Position numbers and translations under genes: made by a program. From Planctomycetaceae bacterium (GTDB taxonomy: Bacteria > Planctomycetota > Planctomycetia > Planctomycetales > Planctomycetaceae): a stretch of 64,000 nt of DNA. The notes under the pieces were generated by a model. The model searched no databases, was not told the origin of the DNA, and worked only from the letters and a program-made list of their open reading frames with translations. Numbering within the stretch: position 1 is the stretch's first letter; each line of letters starts with the position of its first letter. Location: positions 1-64,000 of the forward strand of contig JAGQQG010000028.1 in assembly GCA_020426325.1 (NCBI GenBank). The letters are read 5' to 3'. Shown piece by piece: positions 1 through 9,078 of this stretch.

Positions 1-2485
1 CACCGAACAGGCCGGGGCTGCCCTGATGCTGGCCGGGATCGTCGGTGCCGACGATCTGCCAGTCAGCTGGTTCCTCTTCATCTCGTTTCCAGACTTTGCC
101 ACGCAGAACCGCTTTACCGTCCTCGACAGTGCCTTGGAACTTGAGCGTGTACCAGGTGTATGGCTCCCATGCGAACGGTTCGTCGATCGCCATCCGCAAC
201 TGCGGGGTCCACGTACGAATCTGCAGCTGCTGGTGTTCCCCCATCATCGTCAACGTGTACCGTTGTCCGATGAGACCAATATCCGGAAGCGTGTCGTCAC
301 GGTTGAACCCGTAAACATCCGCCTGAATGGTGTAGTCGCTGAGGTCAGGCTGTCCCATCCAACCCTGGGAACGGGCCCCTTTGGGGATGGTTGTGATCTT
401 GCACATCACCCCGTTTCCATCGTTCTGTCGTTCGCCTCGAGCGACCTTCAATCGCACCTCGGCAACTTTTTCCTCACCCACTGTCCGTTCCCAAGTGGAC
501 CAATCGACCGCTGAAAGATACCCGGCATCCACCAATGCCTGGAGTGAACCCCCGAGCTTGGCCTGAGCCTCTTCGATGGTTTTTGGTTTGTCAGCTGCCA
601 GATCCAGGAATTGCAGGAGGGACGTCCAGCCTTGTGCAGGAGTGGTGTCGTCGAACGTCGATTCCTTTCGAGCGAAGTTCACGAATCCGCTTTGTAGGAA
701 AATGTACAGCGACGCGGCCTGCGGATCTGACTCGTTCAGTGACGACCAGAAGTCGAAGTCCAATGGGACATGTCGATAGCGTGCGCCGACCCAGGTGATG
801 GGAATCTGCCCGTCATCGAAGTTGAACGACCAGTTCAGCGGCGGGATCACGCGAACGCGGGCTTTTCCATCCACTCCATCGACCGTCGCAGTGACTGTCG
901 CGGCGACGTGTGCCGTCGGATCGGAAGTTGACTCGAAGATGCCATCAGAACTGACTTCGCCCGGACCGTCGACTTTGAAGGTGACTTCATCTGCTTTTGC
1001 AAGTCGCAAATATTGTCCGGCCGCGTTGTACAACCTGACTTGATATTGCTGTCGCTGGCCAGGGTTCAGCAAGGCTTCGACCGGAACGATCTGGACCTGA
1101 GCCGTCGTCATATCGTCGGATTTCGGCGTTTCACTGAGTACAAATTCGACAGGCTCCCCTTGTGGCTCTGCATCCGCGAAGCCGACACAGTAGATACCGC
1201 TGCTCAGGGGCACAAACAGATGGCCATCAGCGGCAATGATTGAACCGTCCGACGATCCCTTCAGTCGCATCTTGTGAACGACGTCTACTCCCCCCTCGTC
1301 ATTTGGCTTCAAGGTGTACCAGACGCCATTCTCAGTGATGGTATAGATCTTTCCATCAGCATAAAGCGGACTGCTGCGTTGAACACTTCCGAGTCGCTCC
1401 AGTCCCAATTCCTCTCCGGTGTCCGGGTTGATCACGTGCAGCTTCGCGCGATCGTCGATGGCGTAGAGCTTGCCATCGACTAACAGCGGCGTAGCTCGAC
1501 CGACAAACAGCTCTTTGGTTCGCCAGATTTCGCCGCGTGTGGTGATGTCCCCATCGAGCGTGCCGTCGACTGCGAACAGGGCTCCCATCTCCGTGGAATC
1601 CAAGTTCTCTTCTGAGTGCCCGCCGTAAACCCGATCACCGACGATCAGTGGCGTGAGATTCACTCCGCGACCTGACACGTTGTATGTCCAGATGGTCTTC
1701 CCGGTGCGAGGCTGAAACGCGTGGTATCCGCCGTCACCAGAGCCGAACACCATCGCCGCCTGTCCGTTGAAGGAGGTCAAGACGGGCATACTGTATGTCG
1801 TGTCTTCCGGGAAGAGACGTGTTCCGGTGAACCATGTCGGCTGTCCATTCCGCTTATCGAAGGTGATGAAGCGATGGGCCGGTTTTGCCATGTCACCCCA
1901 GCCGATAACAACCGCTGAGATGACGACGTTATTCTCAAACACGATGGGGAAGTTAGTCCGCCCTCCGTAGGTACTGAGAAGACCATACTCTTCATGGAGC
2001 GAATGTTCCCATTTGATTTCTCCGGTCTTGCCATCCATACACCGAAACAACCCGCAGACACCTAAAGCGAATACGTTGCCGGATTCGGGATCGCCGACGA
2101 CTGATGACCATCCCACACGCTCAGCGGGGACGTCAGAAAGATAGACCGGGAACAGCTGTTGCCAGACTGTTTCACCTGTGGCCGCATTCAGGCAAACAAG
2201 TTTCTCGCTGTCTTTTGGAGTTCCTGCGTCTGTGCGAACAAGCGTGTACAGCAATCCGTCCATTACGATCGGAGTTGATCGCGTGCCCAGATCCTCTCTC
2301 ACCCAGATCAGGTTGCTGCCGTCCCCTCCTTTCGGATCCCATTCATCCGGGAGATTGGTGAGTGGTGATTGACCGTTCATCAACGGACCACGCCAGTTGG
2401 GCCAATCGAAATCACCGGCGGAAGAACGTCCAGCAGAAAGCAACCCTGACAAAACGATTGTTAAGCAGAGGAGGAAGCGAGTCAT
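1..2485 (-). CDS. Secreted PQQ-like beta-propeller protein with C-terminal domain (3' end cut by window)
   Basis: Read by hand on the minus strand from the ATG at 2485: 828 uninterrupted codons run off the left edge, so the C-terminus is missing. A signal peptide (MTRFLLCLTIVLSG, then hydrophobic to SSAGDF) precedes PNWRGP, a usual opening of planctomycete PQQ-like propeller proteins. Blades repeat with motifs such as LVCLNAATGETVWQQ, CMDGKTGEIKWEH and FQPRTGKTIWTY, the family's Ala/Asp-x-x-Thr-Gly-x-x-x-Trp signature, over roughly residues 30-440. An Ig-like stretch follows (about 470-560), then a conserved C-terminal segment ending in a LamG/glucanase-like part. No cofactor-binding residues can be assigned, so a dehydrogenase activity is not claimed; a structural or binding role in the periplasm is equally likely. 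The many short open frames on the plus strand here are shadows. Confidence 0.9.
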   Translation of the reverse strand, partial: MTRFLLCLTIVLSGLLSAGRSSAGDFDWPNWRGPLMNGQSPLTNLPDEWDPKGGDGSNLIWVREDLGTRSTPIVMDGLLYTLVRTDAGTPKDSEKLVCLNAATGETVWQQLFPVYLSDVPAERVGWSSVVGDPESGNVFALGVCGLFRCMDGKTGEIKWEHSLHEEYGLLSTYGGRTNFPIVFENNVVISAVVIGWGDMAKPAHRFITFDKRNGQPTWFTGTRLFPEDTTYSMPVLTSFNGQAAMVFGSGDGGYHAFQPRTGKTIWTYNVSGRGVNLTPLIVGDRVYGGHSEENLDSTEMGALFAVDGTLDGDITTRGEIWRTKELFVGRATPLLVDGKLYAIDDRAKLHVINPDTGEELGLERLGSVQRSSPLYADGKIYTITENGVWYTLKPNDEGGVDVVHKMRLKGSSDGSIIAADGHLFVPLSSGIYCVGFADAEPQGEPVEFVLSETPKSDDMTTAQVQIVPVEALLNPGQRQQYQVRLYNAAGQYLRLAKADEVTFKVDGPGEVSSDGIFESTSDPTAHVAATVTATVDGVDGKARVRVIPPLNWSFNFDDGQIPITWVGARYRHVPLDFDFWSSLNESDPQAASLYIFLQSGFVNFARKESTFDDTTPAQGWTSLLQFLDLAADKPKTIEEAQAKLGGSLQALVDAGYLSAVDWSTWERTVGEEKVAEVRLKVARGERQNDGNGVMCKITTIPKGARSQGWMGQPDLSDYTIQADVYGFNRDDTLPDIGLIGQRYTLTMMGEHQQLQIRTWTPQLRMAIDEPFAWEPYTWYTLKFQGTVEDGKAVLRGKVWKRDEEEPADWQIVGTDDPGQHQGSPGLFG

Positions 2486-2595
2486 TTTCGGTACTCGTTG
2501 TTGAAAGGAGGCGGCGTCGGTATCGGATCGACACTGCACGGGAAGGAGGGAGATCAAGTCAGGCCAAGGTCGAAGCCCGACTCCTGCATCAATCT

Positions 2596-2814
2596 CTACG
2601 ATATACAAGGCATGCACACCGGACAAGGATCGCCTGAACCAGCATCCAAGATCTGACACTCGGCGCAAAGATTCAGCCCGCGCCGAAACGGACCACGCGG
2701 GCTGATCGACTCTGAACGGACCAGAAACAGTCCATGCTGACTTCGGTCACGATCAGGGCAGAGCTGATCCACCTTCCGGTTGACCAAGATCTGAATTCGT
2801 GTCGGCTCCTGCAT
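2596..2814 (-). CDS. Possible small zinc-ribbon-like protein
   Basis: This frame encodes 72 residues from the ATG at 2814. Its C-terminal third holds CAEC and, 12 residues on, CPVC, a plausible four-cysteine zinc ribbon. Codon choice (ATC, GTC, CTG, CGT/CGC, GAG) resembles the neighbouring genes. The doubt is a 62-base overlap, in another frame, with the small lipoprotein gene at 2753-2929, which has the stronger case. No clear ribosome binding site precedes this ATG; one could lie inside the lipoprotein gene. I do not recognise the family. Confidence 0.4.
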   Translation of the reverse strand: MQEPTRIQILVNRKVDQLCPDRDRSQHGLFLVRSESISPRGPFRRGLNLCAECQILDAGSGDPCPVCMPCIS

Positions 2815-2929
2815 CAGCCTCCCCTCCCGCCGGAGGGGCAGCCGGCTTTGCACAGCCGCTCATCGCAAGCGGCAGACAGAGAACGGCGGCCATGGTGACG
2901 ATTGACATCAGTTGTTTGCAAAAACGCAT
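2753..2929 (-). CDS. Small lipoprotein
   Basis: A 58-residue protein. The ATG at 2929 is preceded by GAGGAG at a good distance (GAGGAGCGATCCCAAG then ATG). The N-terminus is a textbook lipoprotein signal: basic start MRFCK, hydrophobic core, lipobox LAMSGC with the lipidated Cys at about residue 26. The mature part is a short Pro/Gly/Ala/Asp-rich tail ending in LP. Planctomycete genomes carry many such tiny lipoproteins with no assigned function. It lies upstream of the propeller gene on the same strand, and the next gene upstream is divergent. Confidence 0.7.
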   Translation of the reverse strand: MRFCKQLMSIVTMAAVLCLPLAMSGCAKPAAPPAGGEADAGADTNSDLGQPEGGSALP

Positions 2930-3177
2930 CTTGGGATCGCTCCTCAGAAAATTTTCTTACTTTTTTTGAAAACGGCTGTAAGGTTTCGACCTTCTCTCCG
3001 TATTGTTGGCGAGGACCAACGGTGATTGCAACCGTCAGACTGGGGCAGACATGACGTCTGACTTCGACAGGGATGTCTCTGCGACACCGAGGTCGCCCCC
3101 AGTTACGCGACTGGCGGAAGCCCATCAAGGACGACGGGTTTCGCCAGTTTTTCCAATCCCCTTCTCAGGAGAAACAC

Positions 3178-3396
3178 ATGGTTCGCACGGCTCGCTTTGC
3201 TTTTGACGATCCCCGAGGCCCCGACCACATGTCTGTGCGCGATCCGTTCGATGAGGAAGATGAACCTCTGTTCGAATCACCAGCTGCGACCAGTGGAAAA
3301 TTGCCCAACGATCAGACCTCAAACGATCCGGATTCACGTCCACTCGCACGAAAACGTTCCCGCTCACGATCTGATTCACAAGACAGAGCCGCTTGA
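3178..3396 (+). CDS. Small hypothetical acidic/basic protein
   Basis: A 72-residue protein from the ATG at 3178, which follows a strong CAGGAGA ribosome binding site six bases upstream. The frame stays open further 5', but the binding site argues for this start. The sequence has an acidic middle (DPFDEEDEPLFE) and a basic, Arg/Ser-rich tail (ARKRSRSRSDSQDR), which suggests a disordered protein, perhaps nucleic-acid-binding. No membrane segment or signal peptide is seen. It is divergent from the small lipoprotein gene. The family is not recognised. Confidence 0.55.
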   Translation: MVRTARFAFDDPRGPDHMSVRDPFDEEDEPLFESPAATSGKLPNDQTSNDPDSRPLARKRSRSRSDSQDRAA

Positions 3397-3452
3397 GGAA
3401 ACCGGTTCTCCAAGCGAAACCACGCAAGGGCACACCTAGACGAAACTCACCG

Positions 3453-3474
3453 TCCCTCGGTGTCTCCATGGTGA
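3453..3474 (+). repeat. Short dispersed motif, copy 1
   Basis: CCCTCGGTGTCTCCATGGTGAA lies in the gap before the small RHH gene. A close relative sits directly upstream of miaB at 49521-49548 (core TGTCTCCGTGGTGAG). Two intergenic copies sharing the TGTCTCC-N-TGGTGA core suggest a dispersed repeat; its function is unknown. Confidence 0.4.
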
Positions 3475-3530
3475 ATGCTTTCGCTGCACCGATTCTGTAT
3501 GGCTCGCAACCCACTTGACGGAGATCGAGT

Positions 3531-3704
3531 ATGTCCACTCCCGAACTTCGCAAACAGATTTCCATCTTCGTCCCACTGTCTGACTGGAAAGTCATTCGCC
3601 AGGAAGCAGCCCAGCGACGAATTCCGATGACAGAGCTTTGTCGACAATGGATGCATCCGTCATTGGATCGCCTGCGAGAGCAAACGCCCGAACGCGTCAC
3701 CTGA
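3531..3704 (+). CDS. Small ribbon-helix-helix (CopG/Arc-like) protein
   Basis: A 57-residue protein from the ATG at 3531, with GGAG ten bases upstream. The pattern fits a ribbon-helix-helix DNA-binding fold: a short strand with alternating hydrophobics (KQISIFVPLS, about residues 8-17), helix 1 (DWKVIRQEAAQRR), a turn, and helix 2 beginning MTELCRQWM. Family members of this size act as dimeric repressors, often of toxin-antitoxin modules or plasmid genes, but no toxin partner is next to it. It ends 11 bases before the convergent DUF255 gene. Confidence 0.6.
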   Translation: MSTPELRKQISIFVPLSDWKVIRQEAAQRRIPMTELCRQWMHPSLDRLREQTPERVT

Positions 3705-3714
3705 CGTCAACATC

Positions 3715-5808
3715 TCAATTGGTACGAATTACACCGAGCAATTCTTCCAGCGAAGTCAGCGGTGGCCCGCAAGTCATTTCACGGCAGACATACGCGGTCG
3801 TCTGACCATCATGAGCCATGCGTCCTTCCAGGTGCGGACGGATCACGTCGGGCAGTGCCTCGTCACTCATCGATGAGTCGCGACGGAGGACGATCATGTT
3901 CGGCTGGAACTCCTGCCTGATTGCCGATAGCCATTTGTCAGTGACAGAAGGATCCTTGCCATCGACAACGACCACTTCCAACGTCGGGCCGAGCATCGCA
4001 TCCAGTGCAATGAGGCCCTGCCCGGTTGCCCGCGGGTGCTCACGTAACAGTCCGGATAACGATTCCAGGGTCGCTCTTCCGCGCTCGGTGAAATCGACAT
4101 CGCCAGTCAGGCGCCCCATTTGAATCAGGGCAGTCGCTGCTTGTGAGTTACCTGATGGAGTCGCGTTGTCCTGACTGTCCCTGGTGCGGGTGATGAGCTG
4201 CTCGTGATCATGGGATGTGAAGTAGAACCCGCCATCATCATCCGCGAATCGCTCAATCATCTGGATTGCGAGTTCCCGAGCAGCAACGAGATGACGCGGC
4301 TCGAAAGTCGCCTGATACAGGTCACACAATCCACTAATGAAGGCTGCATAATCATCCAGATACGCGTTGAACCGCGCCCGTTCATCCTTAAACGAATGCA
4401 GCAAGAAAGATTCATCGGTTCGCAGATTGTTGAGCACAAAGTCAGCCGCCTGGACTGCGGCTTCCGCGTACTTCTCCTCACCCAGCACTTGTGCTGCCTG
4501 CGACATCGCAGAAATCATCCATCCGTTCCACGCCACGAGAACTTTATCGTCTCGTCCCGGCTTTACCCGTTGCTCTCGTGCCTCGAAGAGAATCTGTCGG
4601 CATCGCGCGAGCACACTTGCCACTTCGTTCACGTCAACGCCCAGCATACGAGCCGCTTCAGCGTGTGGCTTCGGCCGATTGAGGATCGTCTTCCCCTCCC
4701 AGTTGCCCCCGGGTGTTACGTCATAGGCGTACTTGAACATTCCCGCGTCCGTCTCGGGAAGTAGTTGATCAATCTCCGTCTCGCTCCAGACGAAAAACTT
4801 GCCCTCTTCCCCTTCGCTGTCCGCATCCTGCGTCGAGTAGAACCCACCCTCGGACTGCTGCAATTCACGAAGCACGTAGTCGAGCGTCTCCCTCACCACT
4901 GCGAACGGCCATGGCTCCGCCGATTCATCGATTCGCAAGACCTGACCGAGTTCCAAATACGCCGGCACCAGCAATGCGTTGTCATACAGCATCTTCTCAA
5001 AATGCGGCACCAGCCAGCGGGCATCGGTCGAGTAGCGATGGAATCCGCCACCCAGGTGATCGTAGATTCCTCCACGTGCCATCTTGTCCAGCGTGAGAGT
5101 CACGGCATCGAGTGCATCAGGATTATCAAACCGCTTCCAACACCTGAGCAGAACCCGCACGTCCATCGGATGCGGAAACTTCGGAGCCCCGCCGAACCCG
5201 CCATACGTACGGTCAAACGACTTGAGCAGCTCTCGCATCGCATTTCGCAAAACGTCCTCATCGAGAGTCGACCGCTCAAATTCGGGTGCTGCCATCCGGT
5301 TGACCGCCTCCACGAGCGATGTTGCACTCCGAGTCACCTCATCCCGGCTGTTGGTCCAGACTTCGTGAATCTTCAACAGAATCTCGCGAAAGCCCGGCAT
5401 CCCCATCCGTGATGTTGGCGGCCAATAGGTTCCGCCATAGAACGGCTCTTTCTCTGGCGTGATAAACACCGACATCGGCCACCCGCCGCGTTGAGTCATC
5501 AGCTGCACAGCCGACATGTAAATCTGATCAACATCCGGCCGCTCTTCACGATCGACCTTGATGTTGACGAAGTGTTCATTCATGAGAGCCGCGATCTCGT
5601 CACTCTCGAAGCTCTCATGCTCCATCACATGACACCAGTGACACGCACTATACCCCACCGAAAGAAACACCGGCTTATCCTGCTCCACCGCGAGCGAAAA
5701 CGCCTCCTCCCCCCACGGATGCCAGTCCACCGGGTTGTATGCATGCTGAAGGAGGTATGGACTCGTCTCGTCAATGAGACGATTTGGTGAACGGTTCGAT
5801 GAAGACAT
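3715..5808 (-). CDS. Thioredoxin domain-containing protein (DUF255, YyaL/SPATA20 type)
   Basis: A 697-residue cytosolic protein from the ATG at 5808; 23 more codons are open upstream, but family members normally begin near [16 protein letters not shown]. The N-terminal thioredoxin-like domain (about residues 5-170) has the family motif ACHWCHVM (Cys56-His-Trp-Cys59) and the conserved GGWPMSVF stretch. The rest has the (alpha/alpha)6-barrel character of glycan-processing enzymes, with motifs such as [35 protein letters not shown] and [12 protein letters not shown]. Length and motif order match the family closely. The biochemical role is unproven in bacteria. Confidence 0.92.
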   Translation of the reverse strand: MSSSNRSPNRLIDETSPYLLQHAYNPVDWHPWGEEAFSLAVEQDKPVFLSVGYSACHWCHVMEHESFESDEIAALMNEHFVNIKVDREERPDVDQIYMSAVQLMTQRGGWPMSVFITPEKEPFYGGTYWPPTSRMGMPGFREILLKIHEVWTNSRDEVTRSATSLVEAVNRMAAPEFERSTLDEDVLRNAMRELLKSFDRTYGGFGGAPKFPHPMDVRVLLRCWKRFDNPDALDAVTLTLDKMARGGIYDHLGGGFHRYSTDARWLVPHFEKMLYDNALLVPAYLELGQVLRIDESAEPWPFAVVRETLDYVLRELQQSEGGFYSTQDADSEGEEGKFFVWSETEIDQLLPETDAGMFKYAYDVTPGGNWEGKTILNRPKPHAEAARMLGVDVNEVASVLARCRQILFEAREQRVKPGRDDKVLVAWNGWMISAMSQAAQVLGEEKYAEAAVQAADFVLNNLRTDESFLLHSFKDERARFNAYLDDYAAFISGLCDLYQATFEPRHLVAARELAIQMIERFADDDGGFYFTSHDHEQLITRTRDSQDNATPSGNSQAATALIQMGRLTGDVDFTERGRATLESLSGLLREHPRATGQGLIALDAMLGPTLEVVVVDGKDPSVTDKWLSAIRQEFQPNMIVLRRDSSMSDEALPDVIRPHLEGRMAHDGQTTAYVCREMTCGPPLTSLEELLGVIRTN

Positions 5809-5922
5809 GAATTCGTCATTCTCTCGAGGGGCGAATTGCCCGTCAGATGTATTCGGTTTCGCACGGCAAGCTTCCAACAGGCCGTTCGCGTGTCGCTTCC
5901 ACTGCAGAAGGAAATCTGGTGC

Positions 5923-6129
5923 TCATGTCAGCCACTCGACGCACTTGATGATGGGCCAGTAGACAATCCGAACGGCTTCGACAAACCAATCTGAAGAGTG
6001 AGAGTGAATGTAATTCGTTCTCAGAATCAGTTCGTCGAGAGCAATTGCCAGAGCGAACCCAAAGTATTTCAAAACCAAACCAAAGAGAATTGGTACTCCC
6101 AATCCGGATTCGTCTTCCTGATGTTTCAT
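5923..6129 (-). CDS. Small membrane protein
   Basis: A 68-residue protein whose ATG at 6129 lies one base after the stop codon of the BRCT-MerR-TPR gene, which suggests translational coupling. One clear hydrophobic segment (PILFGLVLKYFGFALAIAL, about residues 13-31) and a second weaker one (VRIVYWPIIKCVEWL) point to one or two membrane passes. Codon use looks like that of its neighbours. The family is not recognised. Confidence 0.55.
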   Translation of the reverse strand: MKHQEDESGLGVPILFGLVLKYFGFALAIALDELILRTNYIHSHSSDWFVEAVRIVYWPIIKCVEWLT

Positions 6130-6130
6130 C

Positions 6131-7372
6131 TCAGATCTCAGATCTCAGATTTGCAAGACGCTGTCGCGCCGTATCGGCCCACGGCCCGCGTGAGTCGTGT
6201 TCGAGGTACGTCTGCCAATGGTCGATCGCTTCCTCCGCTCGGCCCATCTCGTAGAGAGTCTCGGCCCGGTGATAGTGGGCGTCGGCATAGTCCGGATGGA
6301 CATCAAGGGCGATGTCGAATGCATCCAGGGCCGATTCCAGGTGTCCCAACTCGCGATGCACACACCCCACCTGCGTCCATGCTTCGAGATACTCATGATC
6401 CAGCTCGGCGGCCACATAGTACCGCTCCAGTGCAGCCCGCGTGTGCTTTTGTCGATAGAGGCATTCAGCCAGATGAAAGTGTACCTCCGGATTATCCGGC
6501 TCGGTCATCAAACTGAGTCGGAACGACTCAATCGCCGAGTCGACCTCGCCATCGACGTAATGACGACAGCCCTCGACGAACCAGTCGCGAGCTGACCAGT
6601 GATCGGATTCCACTTTCTGTAAGAACGGAATCGAAGCGTGATCCTCGTCTCCTGATATTTCACTCGACGTCGTCTCTTCGGCCATTGGCTCAAAGTCGAA
6701 CAATCGTTGTCCGTTGCTTGGAGTGACATACCCATGCTGATCACGCACGACGACATGTCGATCTCGTTCGAGCAACTCCAGCTGTTCGAGTGGTCGATCG
6801 CCCCCACCCCAACGTTCGGGCAGATTCCGCAGGCTCCGTTCAATTTCTACTCTCGGCACTCCCGCTTCCAACAAGTGCGAGAGCGTGCGTGCGCCATTGA
6901 CCTCACGAAAGTCGAAATGCGGCAACCGATAGATCTTCTGGACGGGTCGAATCAGACCGGCACGTTCCCAGCCGCGAATCACATGCACGGGCACATCCAG
7001 CAATCGACTGAGCATCGCCGGCGTGTACAGCCGCCGCACTTCGTCACGTCGTTCGGACAATCCCACGAGATGCAGAAAGTCAGCCTCATTGACGACGCGG
7101 ATGCTCGCCCCCTCCGCATTCCGCTGCGTCACTTGCTGCAACTTGACCGACGGCTGCCCATCCTCCTCCAGCGGCCAACCTTCCTCGCCGACAACCAGCA
7201 TCGTCGTCTGGCCGCTCACATGCTCGGTCGCCTCACCGCCATGCTGGACGACAATCGCTGCTGCCTGAGCATGTGTCATGGCCCCTAGGGTCCCGGTGAA
7301 CGTCACCCTCTCACCCTGCAACGGGGGCGAACTGGAAAGTTCCGGAACGGAAGCAATGGTGGGTTCAGACAT
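6131..7372 (-). CDS. BRCT - MerR-type HTH - TPR fusion protein
   Basis: A 413-residue protein from the ATG at 7372 (MSEPTIASVPE); the frame is open 22 codons further but without a binding site. Three parts can be seen. Residues about 20-105 resemble a BRCT domain (GERVTFTGTLGAMTHAQA, then GGEATEHVSGQTTMLVVG). Residues about 115-185 resemble a MerR-like winged helix (YTPAMLSRLLDVPVHVIRGWERAGLIRPV), with an apparent cofactor-free N-terminus. Residues about 275-410 hold three to four TPR repeats (AECLYRQKHTRAALERYYVAAELD, then HYHRAETLYEMGRAEEAIDHW). BRCT domains of this kind occur in NAD-dependent ligase and bind DNA ends or phosphopeptides; MerR helices bind promoters. No catalytic domain is present, so it is probably a regulator or scaffold. 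Confidence 0.85.
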   Translation of the reverse strand: MSEPTIASVPELSSSPPLQGERVTFTGTLGAMTHAQAAAIVVQHGGEATEHVSGQTTMLVVGEEGWPLEEDGQPSVKLQQVTQRNAEGASIRVVNEADFLHLVGLSERRDEVRRLYTPAMLSRLLDVPVHVIRGWERAGLIRPVQKIYRLPHFDFREVNGARTLSHLLEAGVPRVEIERSLRNLPERWGGGDRPLEQLELLERDRHVVVRDQHGYVTPSNGQRLFDFEPMAEETTSSEISGDEDHASIPFLQKVESDHWSARDWFVEGCRHYVDGEVDSAIESFRLSLMTEPDNPEVHFHLAECLYRQKHTRAALERYYVAAELDHEYLEAWTQVGCVHRELGHLESALDAFDIALDVHPDYADAHYHRAETLYEMGRAEEAIDHWQTYLEHDSRGPWADTARQRLANLRSEI

Positions 7373-7443
7373 CACAGACTCAGAGAGAGAACTCCCCTCA
7401 GCATACAACACGACCGCCCACGTCTGTAGTGTCCACACTGCTT

Positions 7444-7466
7444 CCCTCTCCCCCGGAGGGAGAGGG
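7444..7466. repeat. Palindromic element (CCCTCTCCC hairpin)
   Basis: A perfect 9-bp inverted repeat CCCTCTCCC / GGGAGAGGG with a 5-base loop. A related GGGTGAGGGAGAG stretch follows about 30 bases on (7495-7507). It lies upstream of the minus-strand BRCT gene and downstream of the beta-helix gene, so it could be a transcription stop for the latter or a REP-like element. There is no T-run on the minus strand to settle this. Confidence 0.5.
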
Positions 7467-7536
7467 ACAGATTTTGAGCTTGAGCAAATAATCAGGGTGA
7501 GGGAGAGCGCCGCTGGGACCGGCGCACAATTCCTGC

Positions 7537-8835
7537 TTACTCGTGACCGGAGACATTCACGCGTTCAGCAAACTCACCCTCGATCAGAATCTCCCGATTC
7601 TCACCCAGCAACACGTTATCGCGGATCACGATGTTGGAAAGGTCGTCCTTCGTCTCCACGCGAATCGCAGCAATCTGCGAAGCATCAGTTTCGATGATGT
7701 TGTCTGCGATCAGATAGTGCTCCGTGGGCGATCCGGATGGATCGTGCCCTGCTTCATCGACGGTGATGTTCGCGTTCCAGATGCGACGCGGCTCAACATT
7801 GTTCGGCTTGCGACCGTTGAGGCGAAACAGATTGTCCGTGATCACACAGCGACGACTGTCTGGAATCCACAGACCCTCACGACCGCTCCGCTCGATTGTG
7901 CATCCGACCAGCGTGCAAGCTTCGCTGCCCCGCTCGATGGTCACGCCGCGCGAGCCGTTGTCGCGAATAACACAATTCGTCGCCAGAACATGCTCGCAAC
8001 CTTCGAGGAAGTAACCCCCCATCTTCGAGCGGTCGACCCGGTTATCGCTGAAGTGACCATTCGTGCAATGATAAAAGTGCGTCCCATCCGAACGTGACCG
8101 CGAGAACCGACACCCCCGCACGACGAAGTCTTCCACGTAATAGAACGCCACTGACCCCTGATCCTCGCGGACGCTTCCCTTCTCCGGACCGTGAAGTTCG
8201 CCTTTTGGTGCCTGATAGTCGCCGTACACGTTGCAGCAGTTGTCAATGATCGTGTCTACGACCCAGACATCCCGCGCAGGCGTCTTGTCATCCACGCCAA
8301 AGATCCCCACACCGTTGCTCGTGAGGTCCTGCATGTGCATGTCCTGCACGCGAATCCGCTTGCAGCTTCCCTTCAGATGAATCCCCCGGACATTCACGCC
8401 CGGCTCCCACAGGTCGTTTCGCCCGACAATCTCACCACCAAGAAACGTCACGTCGCTGACGTTCTCTCCCACAAACGCCTGCCCATCGGCGTCGATCTCT
8501 TCCACCCACACAAACCTCGCTCCCTGCAGATCGAGCGTTAACCCCGAGTGCACGCGCAACCCCGCTGGATCATTGAGCTGGTACGTGATCGGCGGAAAGA
8601 CCACGTTCCGCCCACTCTCCTCTGCCGCTTCTAACGCCATTTGCAACTGGGGCTGATAGCAAATCGATCCGTCCCGCACATAGCCAGCGGGTAGATGCGA
8701 GGTCACATCAATCGAAGTCTCGCCACCCTGAACGACGGTTGATCTAACCATCGCACTCTGCAGAAGTATCATTGCAACGAGTGACCAAGCTCTCTCGTAT
8801 GGCTTCAAGAGACAGCGTTTGTGATCGATGCTCAT
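7537..8835 (-). CDS. Secreted right-handed parallel beta-helix (pectate-lyase-fold) protein
   Basis: A 432-residue protein from the ATG at 8835. It begins with a basic/hydrophobic leader (to about residue 36). It then shows the strand-turn rhythm of a parallel beta-helix: repeats with Asn/Asp and Gly turns such as NVSDVTFLGGEIVGRND, IRVQDMHMQDLTSNGVGIFG, VVRGCRFSRSRSDGTHFYHC and CVITDNLFRLNGRKPNN. An early PPITYQL-type segment resembles the N-terminal cap of pectate-lyase-3-like proteins. Such proteins cleave or bind polysaccharides outside the cell, but no catalytic residues can be assigned. It lies next to a sulfatase on the same strand, which would suit degradation of a sulfated polysaccharide; that link is inference. 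Confidence 0.85.
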   Translation of the reverse strand: MSIDHKRCLLKPYERAWSLVAMILLQSAMVRSTVVQGGETSIDVTSHLPAGYVRDGSICYQPQLQMALEAAEESGRNVVFPPITYQLNDPAGLRVHSGLTLDLQGARFVWVEEIDADGQAFVGENVSDVTFLGGEIVGRNDLWEPGVNVRGIHLKGSCKRIRVQDMHMQDLTSNGVGIFGVDDKTPARDVWVVDTIIDNCCNVYGDYQAPKGELHGPEKGSVREDQGSVAFYYVEDFVVRGCRFSRSRSDGTHFYHCTNGHFSDNRVDRSKMGGYFLEGCEHVLATNCVIRDNGSRGVTIERGSEACTLVGCTIERSGREGLWIPDSRRCVITDNLFRLNGRKPNNVEPRRIWNANITVDEAGHDPSGSPTEHYLIADNIIETDASQIAAIRVETKDDLSNIVIRDNVLLGENREILIEGEFAERVNVSGHE

Positions 8836-9078
8836 CAGTAGGCCTTCTTTATCTGTCCGTCAAGAATGTTTCGTCAGTTCACATGCGCCAAGTGTCACAT
8901 CGTAACAAACCCCGGCCTCAGCTTGCTCACTGAACGAAACTCCCAACGACAGTGGGTTTAGACGTGCTCTTCGCATGTACTACACACGCCCGGATGACTC
9001 CGCTCACATCCATCTCGGAAAACAACTTGTCTCTCCCAAAGTGTGATCTTTTGGCTCGGAAGCAGCTGGTTGGATTAC

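Noticed and set aside
3125-3700. 191-codon minus-strand open frame
   Set aside because: It lies over the two small plus-strand genes, has no family features and is rich in Arg/Cys like an antisense shadow.
5998-6516. 172-codon plus-strand open frame
   Set aside because: It is antisense to the TPR part of the fusion gene; its Pro/Arg-rich translation is typical of a shadow.
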